DNA of 64,000 nt from the NCBI RefSeq assembly GCF_002443255.2, contig NW_019211457.1:277303-341302 (forward strand). Reading direction: 5' to 3'. Positions within the stretch are counted from its first letter, which is position 1. Every line of letters starts with the position of its first letter. This stretch comes from Varroa destructor (Eukaryota > Arthropoda > Arachnida > Mesostigmata > Varroidae). This document shows, piece by piece, positions 26,790-37,687 of the stretch. The notes below the pieces were generated by a model, which did not search any database, was not told the origin of the DNA, and saw only the letters and a program-made list of their open reading frames with translations. Position numbers and translations under genes: made by a program.

Positions 26790-28130
26790 GCAGGAACGAG
26801 CGTTTCACAGCCGCTTTGTACAGCAGCAGATGTGCATTCATGCATAGATTGATTTATTTTTTGTTCCTCTGCAACATGGCCACGCCCTTCCGGCGCGATA
26901 TTTTCATCAGACAGTTGACATTCCCGAGTTGCGTCCAAAAGTCAACCCCTTCCTAGACGCTTCGATGGTCTCTCCGTGCTTGTTCCACCGGTTAGTCCTT
27001 AGAACAACTGCTTAGACGTCCTGACACTTCGAAGTAAACCTTGTTGTGATAGTGATCCGGCTGATCCGAATAAGGCTGATGCTTACCTTCACGCAATGGG
27101 TTGACAAATCGGTTATCAACGGAGTATAAAAGATGCACTTGACGATCTACTTCTGCGAATTTTTACACTTTACGTGCAGACGCGCCCACGCTCAAATCCT
27201 TCTGCGCGAAAAATAGTACACCGTTAGCAGTCAAACAGCGTTCTCTGCGCTTGGATGACTCTGACAAAACATCAAGGCCTCGGTTGGCTGCGAAAATACG
27301 GTTTAATTTCCTCTGGAACAATAAAGAATGTCTTGCCTGAGTAGAAAAAACGTCAATTTTTAAACCATCTCGCAGATATCTATTGAGGGTTTGTCAGTTC
27401 ATGCGCCGCGAGGTCGGCATCGTTTGAGAGGTTCGTGATGATCGACTCTTCCAGTCGTTCGAGCTGTGCTCCGTGAAGTGGATCCGGATTGTATTGATAA
27501 AATGCGCGGCTAACACAGGGGCTTTGGATGTTCTTAACAATAGGCACCAGACTTCTTCAGCATATGGTCTCACACCACCGAGACTACACTAGTATAAAAA
27601 GTTGCCCACGTTGCGGAGAAAAAGGCTGATCCCGCCCGTTGTTGCATGTTACCCGAGCACACATCCAATTCAGAAGACAAAGCCGCTTGGCACTCATGAA
27701 ATCCTAAGTATCTCGCAAATCCAACTGCCTTGTGGCAACAACAAAATTCATTTAGTAAGCCAGCTTTCTCTAAAGGAAAATTTTCGTACAGTATTTGCTA
27801 TAAGCTTTTCTACGTCTTCCTTGTACCGATCCTGAAATTAAACCAACGTGCATACATCCTTGCAAATATAGACGCGCCTACCCCCATGAGGGGGTCCGAT
27901 GGGCATTTTCATTACTTCGCAAACGCCACCCTTACACTCTCAAGATTTTGTTTAAGCGTCTCGTCGAAGGCCAGTAGAATCAACTCAATTTCCCAGTCGT
28001 TGGAGCAACTTTTTTCGTAATTTTAATCATATTGCCAGCCATCCCCTATTGACGGCTTCGAAACGAAGTAGACTGACTTAGCCTTGTCGTTGGCTTACAG
28101 AGAGGAGTGCCTTACGGACATTTGCTTTAA
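26790..28130. other. GC-richer, decayed coding-like block inside intron 1
   Basis: This 1.3-kb stretch is clearly richer in G+C than the flanking intron and has several short open frames of protein-like composition. On the minus strand around 27.3-27.6 kb, two overlapping frames read AFYQYNPDPLHGAQLERLEE and VRPYAEEVWCLLLRTSK. On the plus strand near 27.6 kb, CPRCGEKG is followed by a stop and SRPLLHVTRAH, faintly like a zinc finger of non-LTR retrotransposons. No frame is intact. An old mobile element is the simplest reading, but I could not assign a family. Confidence 0.35.
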
Positions 28131-28204
28131 CCTTATATAACTGCAGACGCACTTTTATTTGTAGCTCAGTTTATTTCAGTTTTATTTATTAAAACATATA
28201 TAGG

Positions 28205-28221
28205 ATATATATATATATATA
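28205..28221. repeat. (AT)n tract just inside intron 1
   Basis: 17 alternating bases within 40 bp of the donor of the first TBC1D16-like coding exon. Confidence 0.9.
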
Positions 28222-28244
28222 ATACTGTAAATTTCGCTACATAC

Positions 28245-28499
28245 TTGATGTTGCGCCGGCGGATGAACACAAACATTGTTTTTGCAATAGATGACATCCC
28301 CGTCAAGGGCGTAGGCAATCTTTCGGAGGTGGTCTGGCGAACGCGCCGTGTAGGAAGGCGCACTTTGCCTTCGGCGAGGCCTTTTGCTGTTCTGACATCC
28401 GTCGCTCAGGCCATCACCGTCAAAGTTAGAGCCGTCTCGTAGCCGACCCGGCAACCGCAAAATATCTGACGCTCTCCGCACCAGCTGGTGCAATGCCAT
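28245..28499 (-). CDS. TBC1D16: TBC1D16-like Rab GAP, first coding exon
   Basis: This exon encodes residues 1-85 of a TBC1D16-like protein. The family stimulates GTP hydrolysis by Rab GTPases (Rab4A in vertebrates) and controls receptor recycling from endosomes. The ATG at 28499 has A at -3 and G at +4. Residues 6-14 read LVRRASDIL, like the RRAS..SDLL start of vertebrate TBC1D16. Residues 65-81 contain LDGDVIYCKNNVCVHPP, nearly identical to the conserved N-terminal block of the family. Between them lies a variable linker with a basic KRPRRR run at 39-44. The exon ends CAA|GTATGT in phase 0, and exon 2 resumes in phase 0. Beyond the donor the frame continues into a TA-rich intron, so the longer open frame seen there is read-through. 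The catalytic TBC domain is not here. The family call is firm. Orthology, and the gene's full extent, are inferred. Confidence 0.85.
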
Positions 28500-28517
28500 A
28501 CTTCGCTAGCGTGTTAC
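28500..28517 (-). other. TBC1D16: 5' UTR part of first coding exon, with splice acceptor
   Basis: Just upstream of the ATG the minus strand reads ...actttcag followed by 18 bases to the ATG. This is a good acceptor, so the coding exon is probably preceded by a separate non-coding exon further right. I could not place that exon or the promoter. Confidence 0.5.
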
Positions 28518-30339
28518 CTGAAAGTATATACGACATTAAGAGTGGAGTAATAAAACAAATGATAGCTAGTATAGGACTGCGTCCTCGCCCTTGGATCCAG
28601 TTCCGTAGATTATATATAAAAAATATATATATATATTTTTTTTTTCTAGCTATACGAATATGTATGAATAGCCATAATAGATGGATTTCTGCTGAAAAAA
28701 AAATGTATAAACTGATGGTTTTTTTTTGTCAAATAAAAAAAGAAAGCGAGCCAGGGTAACAAAATTGACCCTTTTAAACTGCGTTTTCCCATTTCACCGT
28801 AAGATGATTCGTGCTTCAAAAATATGTACTATCCGTCCAATCGATTCAAATCTAACGTTCATCACGGCTTTCATCATTTCAGACTGCAATTTAGGAGAAC
28901 AGACCTCCATCTAGCCAATCCGGATTTCCGTGCCATTGCTTTATTAGCTTATGTGTGATTTATTACCAATAAATGTGAAGCAAAACATCGACTAACCTGT
29001 AACTGTTTTACATTGATGCCGGCAGTTACATAGCTCTGTAGCCCAGGACGGATCAGACGTTACCTTTATACAAACACAATTATGCTGATGTTAATAGATT
29101 GAAGGCAGATTATGATTGATGTTCACTTGGAGGCCAAATCAAATAGTTTTCTAACAACGATAAACGACACAACGCACGGACGATAGCACACACGGAGTCC
29201 ACATAGACAAAGCTATACGCTTCAACGTGCACGTTCTGGAAAGCGTACGTACGCATTTACGAACGACTTCTAGAACGGCTCGAACAGTTATAGTAGCATC
29301 CCTTAAAGACGGGGCAGGTCGCTCGACGGTTACTGAACCAAGCAACCGTCAGACAATATAGGGCATGCTCTGGTTCATTAACCTAACTGCTATTCCGATG
29401 ATGCATAAGTTCCCGCTTATGTTATTATGAAGTTATTCTATTATCACAAATATCATCACAGTAATTAATCAATAATAGCAATGCTTACGTTTCGTTTTTA
29501 CAGAGGAAACACTAGTCTCTATTGTAACTTCCTAATAGACCCATATCTCGTTTAGGTTTTTTTTTTAAGTGAATAAGTATGCTTGACGATGTCCCTATTA
29601 AAAGCTACGATTAATAAATATATAATTAGTTTTATAACTGAGAACGTCTGGATCTTATCAAGTTTAGGTTATAAGGAACTGGCCAATAGACCCGAAAGCG
29701 GGGCATACACTTAGGGGTCCACGTTTACGAGGTGAAATAGATAACGAATAGAAATAGCTTAAGCTTTATTGACATCACTTCGAGGCTATAAAGAAGTGAG
29801 CCGCTTTTTGTATAACGATCTTCAGCGTTCGGTCACGGTACACGCAGCGTCGTGAGACATTTCGATATTTTAAGACAGTTCCTTTAAGCGTATACGATGA
29901 ATAAGATTAACCAGGACAAATGCCAAGAACGTCAATTTGTAGTAAATAGATGTAAAAATGAAGCACGTCCAATGATTGTCTTCTCTGTCAACAACAGCAG
30001 AAATAAAACTGAAGAACATTGGCCGGTACATGTGTTAAAAATTTCTATACGATTACATATATATATTTTCATGTAATCATAATGGTTGCTTTGTGATGTT
30101 AATAGTTCCAACAAACAGATATACTCTATACACAATCTGTGTAAATAAAGATGTTATTATGAGTACTACGAGGATGACTTAACGCAGTACTCCCTTCACA
30201 TGTATTTTCCTTACAACGACGTTCGGAGGTCAGTGGAAAAACAACAGAAATTAAGAGAAATACGTACGATTTCGATTTTCAATTCAGCCCAACGTTGTCC
30301 TATGAAACAGATAGCGAGACCTATCACAGCTGACTTTCT

Positions 30340-30365
30340 CCCCCCCCCCCCCTCTCTCTCTCTCT
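30340..30365. repeat. (C)13(TC)n pyrimidine tract
   Basis: Thirteen C followed by seven CT-type dinucleotides, ending directly in AG. A mirror-type pyrimidine tract like this can form triplex DNA. Confidence 0.95.
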
Positions 30366-31169
30366 AGGATTCTACTTTCACCACATAAATAGGTCAACTC
30401 CTATTGAAATTCAGATCGTCTTGTGGCATCCGATTTATACATCAACAACCGGTTCGTTACGTTGACGATGCGTGAAAATGTAGCATTGGGCTATTTTGCT
30501 GACCTACTTTGCCAGGCCATTCGCTAGGGCTGACCAGAGCGGCATTTGCAGGAGGTGGCAGTCACGCTTATGAAGCGGTGATGACTGCAACAGCATTCAA
30601 CATGGTTCGATGCCGCTGGCCGTTTTCTCTAGTGACGAAGTAACGAGCACACCAGCTTAAAACAAACTGCGTTTTTTCTTTGCCAGACGCACACACATGT
30701 ACAGGCCAACCGTGTCTAGTGAAACAATCGGTGGTAGCAGTTCGATCCGCTGACATGTTCTGGAGACAAATGGTGGTACATTGCCATAAGTATCGGTGAT
30801 TTCAATTAATGGTTTTTTGGTTTCAAGTGAACAATAAAGCTAAAAGTTTAGAGAGAACCCAGAAGAGTATTCGATGTAATCATTTTTACAACAATGTAGT
30901 AGTCGCAATTTCGTATAAATCCACAATGCACATAGAAGAAGATTAGCCTTAGGTATCAAAATAATGGTCCGTCAACACAAGGACCCTTTCATTCCTTGTT
31001 GATGCATGTGCATAGAACAAATTTGTCAACTCTGACGCCCAAGTACTATCTTGGGTGTAAAACCCTCAGCCAGAGTCAGAACCCCTGCTCAATGCATTAC
31101 CCGCCTGGAATTGGTTGGTAAAAAAAAGGGCTATGGAAAGATCCTGGATCGTTTAGAAAGACCACAAAA

Positions 31170-31191
31170 AACACACACACTCTCTCTCTCT
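31170..31191. repeat. (AC)n(TC)n compound repeat
   Basis: Five AC units pass directly into five TC units. Confidence 0.9.
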
Positions 31192-31364
31192 TTAGCGATT
31201 GGCGTAGCAGAATCAGCGGGGCACTCACCTGCCTTAAGAGATCGTTACAAGCACTCATATATAAATACACGTATGTCCGCTTGATGTGGCTTCTGGCGTA
31301 TGAAGTCAATACTGGATACTGACCGTTCGTTAAGTGTTTGTTAGTCATACAAATAAACTAGCCG

Positions 31365-31576
31365 TCACGACGCATGTAGAATGAAGGAATTTATTAACTC
31401 GCATGTTTCAGTCTCAGCTCGACCTATATCTAGAAGTTTGTTCGATTCCCCCTCCTGACGACTTTCATGTCGTGTAGTTTTTAGCTTTAGTGTCGTGTAG
31501 AGGAAGAGCGGATTTGTTCTCATTGTCATCTGCCTGTAAGCACCTGTACCTGCAATACGTCTTTCGGCTGAGGCCA
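31365..31576 (-). CDS. Candidate 3' exon behind strong acceptor
   Basis: The minus strand reads acttatttctttcctaccc then tag, an excellent acceptor. It is followed by two bases and 69 codons to a TGA. The peptide contains ASAERRIAGTGAYRQMTMR and an acidic, polar end. I know of no family match. It lies between the membrane-protein exons and the TBC1D16-like gene on the same strand and could belong to either as an alternative exon, or to nothing. Confidence 0.22.
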
Positions 31577-31773
31577 CTAGGGTAGGAAAGAAATAAGTTA
31601 GACACCACAATAGAATTATATATATTGCATATTCAATGCACAACACGACACGATAATAGGCCATCGCGCAAAGGGCTTGCGGTGATCCTAATCGAAAAGT
31701 AGTCGTACTTCGTAAATCGTTGTCAATTAGATGTCTCTTATTAGCAGTTTACGAAAAGAAATGCAGAAACCTG

Positions 31774-31798
31774 TAAAATAAATAAAATAAATAAATAG
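31774..31798. repeat. AAATA-type short tandem repeat
   Basis: Irregular AAATA/AAATAA units over 25 bases. Confidence 0.85.
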
Positions 31799-34392
31799 TA
31801 AGAATCGAAAACAGATTGCAGATTAAGAAAAAAAGCTTATAGCTACAAACTGATTACGACACTGTCTAAGTCTTTTGCGCTTTAATAGAATGCAGACGCC
31901 AGTTCACTCTTTATACAGAATTACCAATTCACTTAGTTCTTTTTTTTTAACGACCCTAAACTAACGGGTATCCGCGGCGCATCTACTATATGAATTACTA
32001 ACTTTCGGTAAACGTACAATTCAATTAACGACGTAATAAAATGGACTAGTTAAGCCAGAATTTAAAAAAATTCTAGTCAGCATGTCGCCGTAGGCACGGC
32101 GAACTCCGGCGAAGTTATCGTCCGCCGGCAGTTCTTATGCGTCAACATATGTTGCTTCCATAGTGTCTAACCTCTTCATTACGAGTACCGGATACCCACA
32201 TAAAGAGATATCTAAGTTATCCTTCTATGCGTATGTGCATAGTTACATCATAACATAAGTAAGGTATAATAGACAAGATGACTTGCTTGATTACTATTTC
32301 TACTGCGAGGCGACTTTTCGTCATCGCTACCAACGAAGACAGACATCGGCAGGTTGTAGTTTCAGCATTACTAATCCTACAGAAGTTTCTGCTAATGTTT
32401 CAGTGCTGCAAATTCGTTTCCAGTCATGCAAGTGATTGGGAGAAAGCGATACATATGGATACCTGCAGGTTGACTGGCGTAACTGACCGAGGGACACTGA
32501 ACAGTTGAAAATGAGTTTGATTCAAATATCGCTCATCTAGGTTCGAACCTGAGGAATCTATCTACAGCGAAGCCTGGAAACTCTAAGGCCGTTTCGAATG
32601 TCTGTAGCCCTTGCGCCTCGATACTTTCCGCTGTTCATTGCGCCAACCGCCATTGTAAGTGTCCCTTGCATGGTTTTGCTTTCTGAGCAGCTAGCAACAA
32701 GAGTACGGGACATTCGCAATAAATCAAGTTTTTATGTTTTATGTCTAACGCCGTTGCCTCAGTTGGACATTGCTTCTTTCAACACAAGGCTAAGTGTGTC
32801 AAGGCCCGAAATATGCCGCCATCATCCAGGAACTGTTGTGCGAAACTACGATAGGTGGATGCAAACGCAGAGTTCGGTTATGTGGATTATCGAGACCTGG
32901 TACACCCAAATCTGCGTAACATATAGGCGAAGCCAATCTTAATAGTTAGTACAATAATAATGATAATCAACTGATATCAGTCGTACTAATTTTGAAAAAT
33001 TGAGACATGCTCCTTTGGACAGTTATCAAGCGTGGGAGCAGCGACGTGATCAGCGGGCCGATATTGATATCAGTTCTCGAGGAAGTTGCGAGAATGATTA
33101 AGTGTGCTCGTACATCTGTATAATCGTCGCTCAAAAGGAGAGGGTAATTATCTGCCCGTTTGTGTCGACAGGAAGAACTGGGACCTTTTGGAATTCTTTA
33201 AGCAGCAAGCCCGAACCAAAGCAGTGGTAAAGACGCATGCGTAGGACGTGCAGAAGCGTAACGCTGTCGCCATCTGGTGGCTGCAAGAATTAAAAAGCCG
33301 GGGGCTCGTCACTATTTGTGATCTACGATGGATGGCAGATGATAATCATAGAATTGCTCGCAGTGAACTAATAAAAATCATCTCGCTTTAGTGGCACAAA
33401 CTACCATAAGAAATTTATAGACGCTAACTAGCGTTTCTGCTATTGGTAATGAACACAAATGCGTCATAACGTATGCCAGGTAAATATTTATGGCACATAA
33501 GTGAACGAAAATGTCTGGCGTGATAATGGCAAAATGCGAATCAAAAAAATTTTTATACAGTTCATTATTAGAAGAAAAACTAGAATAAGTTACTTAAAAC
33601 TGCTGCCTGGTGGGGCTATCCAGCTGCCGTTCAATTATCTACTCCGTTCGGTGACTGTCGAAAACGAATTTGCAGTGTTAAGTCGGCAATTAGATATCTG
33701 ATAAACAAAGGCAAACGCTCTATCAACGCTCAAGTATGACAGGGTAAGTCTGCGCGAAAGGCAGACGTCCAGATAGCACCGGTGCCTGTACCATAATTCT
33801 ACAATCCCTTCCGTCACTATTATTCGTGTCTTGGCAATGACGTTGAGAACATCTGTAGCAAATTGACGGTGCTAAAATGGTAGACGCGGTGGATGATCAT
33901 ATCGTCATGAAAGCGTCCGGCTAGTAAAGACGAGGGGGCAGACGCCTGATGTTTTGCTGTACGTGACGCGCGCGTCGACCTGAAAGGCCACTGACCCGTC
34001 ACGAAGTACCAGTGTTCTCCTAAGCGTCATTCAGCTCAGCGTTACTTGCTTGCTTTCCGCTTCGGTCACCAGTTCAGCTATTATACGGCGACATTTGATG
34101 ACACGAAGAGTTTTTAACCGCGTGATTCTGACCTAGTGCTGAATGGTACACATTCATACTTAGCATAAGTAGATTGTATTCTCGTAGTACTCCTCCATCT
34201 GCATCTGTGAGACGCGAAGGCAGCGTGGGTGTAACTAGGTTATTCAGCTGTTCTTGTCGTTTGCCGTCACGTCAAGCAGCGGCGCAGGAAATACCAGGAG
34301 CGGATTACCTGATCGGTGTTACTTCACTGAATGTAATCGCTGAGCTCATAAGAAAATAAGGCTTGACTTTGCGATAGTTAAGTTAGGGGCTT

Positions 34393-34411
34393 GTCGTCGC
34401 CGTCGTCGTCG
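34393..34411. repeat. (GTC)n-like trinucleotide tract
   Basis: GTC units with one GCC interruption. No long open frame uses it. Confidence 0.85.
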
Positions 34412-34747
34412 GGAGTTGCGGTGCTTAAAGACAGAATAGCTTTTTTCTTTTGCCCTGAACGATACAACTGCACAGGTGGTCTTCTATAAATATGCGTTGC
34501 ATTAATGGGATACGATAGATTCGCACCCGGATGGGGTTCAACAGGTGACGAAGCAGGTTTTGTTTTTCATGATGGATTAGAATAAAACCAGGCCACGCTT
34601 ACTAAAGTACAATGGAATTAATGCAAGATGATCCTTTCAAATTGAATCTTTGACATTAACGGAATAAGAGTCCCTGACGTTTGTTTGTTTGACTCTTGCG
34701 TCCATTCGGTTGCGAGCTATCGCAAATGCTTATAATTTCAAGCACCG

Positions 34748-34749
<2 letters not shown>

Positions 34750-34779
<30 letters not shown>
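34750..34779. repeat. (TA)n microsatellite
   Basis: 30 alternating bases. A second, shorter run lies at 34860-34873. Confidence 0.95.
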
Positions 34780-34781
<2 letters not shown>

Positions 34782-37097
34782 TCCGACCTTTTTTCTTAAG
34801 ATGGCGTGTTTTGCCGTGACATCCAGGGCACATACGTATACAGTGTTCAAGCAATACGGTATATATATATATAATCAATTCTTATTATTGGGTTTCTCGA
34901 CCCTCTTCTGGGTAAGGGTAAAATACGGGCTGCCGGATGTTAGTTGTTGAACGTATATACTCCATCACCGATTGCGTCATGTTTGCGTGCGTTACACAAC
35001 CATGAGGCGGCCTTGAGGTGATTACTATCCTAGTTGTTTCACCATTCAGCGAATATGCATAGGGTTATAGAAGCATGCTTCGGTATTGTAGCTAAAGTTA
35101 TTGATGTTAAAGAATCAACAATTCCTAAGCCCGTTTGAAGTATTTTATTCATGGGCAATTTAGCCTCGACGAGCGTATACACTAGCGTCTAACGGCCAAA
35201 CTCTAGTGTCCATGACGTGGAGGGATCGAGAGATCGAAACGGTATTAGACACAAGGCACACGCAAGACGCCGAAAAGACCATCAGTAAATCTGCCTTTTG
35301 TCACCGGGTGTAGAGATTTATTAGCTGGTTTTAAAATCGGTACTCAGTGTTTGCGTACTTTTTGACGATCACCTGCTGCAGTATTGTTGTATTAACAGAA
35401 AAAGTTATCTTTCTCAATCATAATATTGTTGCGGATTTGTTCACGGTATCTATTCTCTAACTCGTTGTGATCTTTATGTTGTATAATAGGTTGGCTGAAA
35501 CCCACTTGTCGCAGTTTCGATAGTTTATCCAGATTAAAAATACACGGCTATCTTCAATAAGGACGTATCGTTTTAGTGCTTTGAAATGTTCAAGGCACAG
35601 CTGTTTGAACATCTGTAAACAATCTTGTGTGATGCTTTGAAAAAACACTCAAAATACGGTTCAATAGATAGCGCACACAACGATTTTTAGTTGTAACAAC
35701 TAAGGCTGGAGCTAAGTCTCAAGCAACGACCGCTGTTCTTAATTACTAAATAACTTTGACGATAATGCAGTATTTTTTATTCAGTTCTCGTGATGAATTT
35801 CAATGTTTACTTTGTAGTTGCTAACTACCGGGTTGCCGAGTGTTTGGAAGACAAACACGAGCATTTTGCAATGAACGTCTACTATCGCCAATCGAGCCCC
35901 GGCTATAACCTTCACGATTCCAGTTAAGTTCTATTACAGACCGAGAAGGCGAATGTCTCGCTATGACACAACGATGAAGTAGAAAGCTTCATTTCTGCAA
36001 GTATGTTCAAACGACTTCGTGTGTACCTTCTCTTTCCATTCAGTTCTAGTCTTGCCTAACTGAAACATCGGTACTTGCCAGAAAAAAACCCAACAGATCG
36101 CGTAAGATTTCTGGGCGACGCACACTGTTTTTTTGCGCAGGTGTTTTCGTGGTTTCGCAGGTATCGGTTGCCCACAACAACCCCTTTCGTCCTCGCAACG
36201 ACTCCTGTCCCAGTAGGCACGGCGGCGATGTTTTTGCCAAGCAAGGATAACCGCACATCCACGTCGTGCCGCCAGTTTTCCCCGTCATTCAGTTGAGTCT
36301 ATCCTGCAGACGAGGACAACGAATCCAGTTCAACAGAGGAACAACAAGGGGGGAAGGTTCAAAACAAATGCAATAAAGGCGAATGGTGAAGGGCTAAGAC
36401 GAGACCGGCTTCGTAGTGTTGCACACAAATATACTCGCTAACGGTAAACAAACGAATAGACCGCAGCTAACCGTTGCACATTTTCCACTTTTTTCTTAGC
36501 CTGTTTTTCAGCTCTGTCTAGCTTTAGCCTCAGAGAGGACAGAGGCGACATCCTGCCCATCCCAGCTACTATTATCCCAGCTGTCTGTGTTTACGAGCAT
36601 ATTAGCTATTTTCAACGCAAAATTCATAATACAATGGCGGCCAGTTTTCGTCGTTGCAGCGCGTCTAGCCATCCGCTGGCCAAGCGACTTACCCCTGGGC
36701 TGATGCTGTATAAGCGCATTCCGTCTTGCCCCACGAACTGTCGTTCATCCTGTCTGCCAGACAAGTATGGACGTGTATCGGCTTATCATCGCACAAGTTC
36801 TTTTTCTAATATCTTATAAGATCATAGTGGGTTTTATCTTATCCAGTGTTCATTTATTCGGGGTGAGCTGAGCAAAATCTGGGTTTGGTATACATAAATA
36901 ATCGTTGTTGCATGTCTTTCCTTTGAATCTTCCGCTTGTTAACAGCCAACTAATAGCCAATTAACGGTCAAAATTGTACGTTGTTAGAAAAGAAACGTTT
37001 TGTTCAGACAAAATTGGGCGGCGGTGGGCTTTGATACTAAACCCGTTTTCCCTATACAGCAATTCCGATGCTTGCTAAAATAATAATTATATTTAAA

Positions 37098-37098
<1 letters not shown>

Positions 37099-37147
<49 letters not shown>
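37099..37147. repeat. (TA)n microsatellite, longest in window
   Basis: 49 alternating T and A bases, able to form a cruciform and likely polymorphic. Confidence 0.95.
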
Positions 37148-37150
<3 letters not shown>

Positions 37151-37321
37151 GTGTATACGCGACCCAAGCTGCAGGCAAAACTGTTATAATTCCAAGCCTA
37201 ATGCGCTTGCTTAGGTAAATATCTAGAAAATAATTCTAGCTAAGCGAACATAGCTAATCTTTCCGAACGTATCCCAGCTTATTTACGCGCGAAATGTCGT
37301 GCCTCAGCTTCTTCATTTCAG

Positions 37322-37687
37322 GTTGAGATAGAACCTAAACGCCTTTTCAACGTTACCTACATTGCTAGGGACACATTTGGAGCTATTCGTACGCCACTTT
37401 TGGCCGAGATGGCTCCATTTAGGTCATCGAATTTTAACAGCTGTGAGTTGTTGCCGGCAAATCTGTTTTACCACTTCTGTTTGCCAAACGTAATTTGTCC
37501 GCATTTGCTGAAACCCACACTCGCAGTTACGAAAGCATCTCAGTACAATCCGGCCGAGTATAAGTGTCGCCCTTTATCCGAAACGTCGGCCTGCGCTGTT
37601 AACCCAGACCGCCCTCTAAATGAGGCAATACACGATCGCTCCATGGACATTGTTTTTCTTTCGCCTAGGGGAGCAGCCAATTGGTAG
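37322..37687 (+). CDS. Candidate 3' exon of an unknown plus-strand gene
   Basis: A strong acceptor (cctcagcttcttcatttcag) is followed by 121 codons in phase 0 ending at TAG. The frame is also open upstream to 37244. The product starts VEIEPKRLFNVTYIARDTFG and contains six cysteines, but I recognise no domain. No partner exon upstream and no poly(A) signal just downstream were found. A 148-codon open frame is near what chance would give once or twice in this much DNA, so the acceptor is the main support. Confidence 0.27.
   Translation, partial: VEIEPKRLFNVTYIARDTFGAIRTPLLAEMAPFRSSNFNSCELLPANLFYHFCLPNVICPHLLKPTLAVTKASQYNPAEYKCRPLSETSACAVNPDRPLNEAIHDRSMDIVFLSPRGAANW

Larger units (their letters stand above)
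28518..31364. other. No gene identified
   Basis: Should contain the intron upstream of the first coding exon. Only A/T runs and the C/CT tract stand out. Confidence 0.5.
31577..37321. other. No confirmed gene
   Basis: Contains microsatellites and some GC-richer patches. At 36.05-36.29 kb the minus strand has a protein-like frame (DGENWRHDVDVRLSLLGKN, then AAVPTGTGVVARTKGVVVG) that stops on both sides. At 32.6-32.9 kb (+) a 114-codon ATG frame shows no homology or codon pattern I trust. Confidence 0.4.

Noticed and set aside
28182..28499. 105-codon open frame
   Set aside because: The last 20 codons lie beyond the GTATGT donor and encode a TA-repeat artefact rich in Ile and Tyr.
32598..32942. 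114-codon ATG frame, with GTAAGT after 19 codons
   Set aside because: Poor start context, donor preceded by ATT, and no partner exon found.
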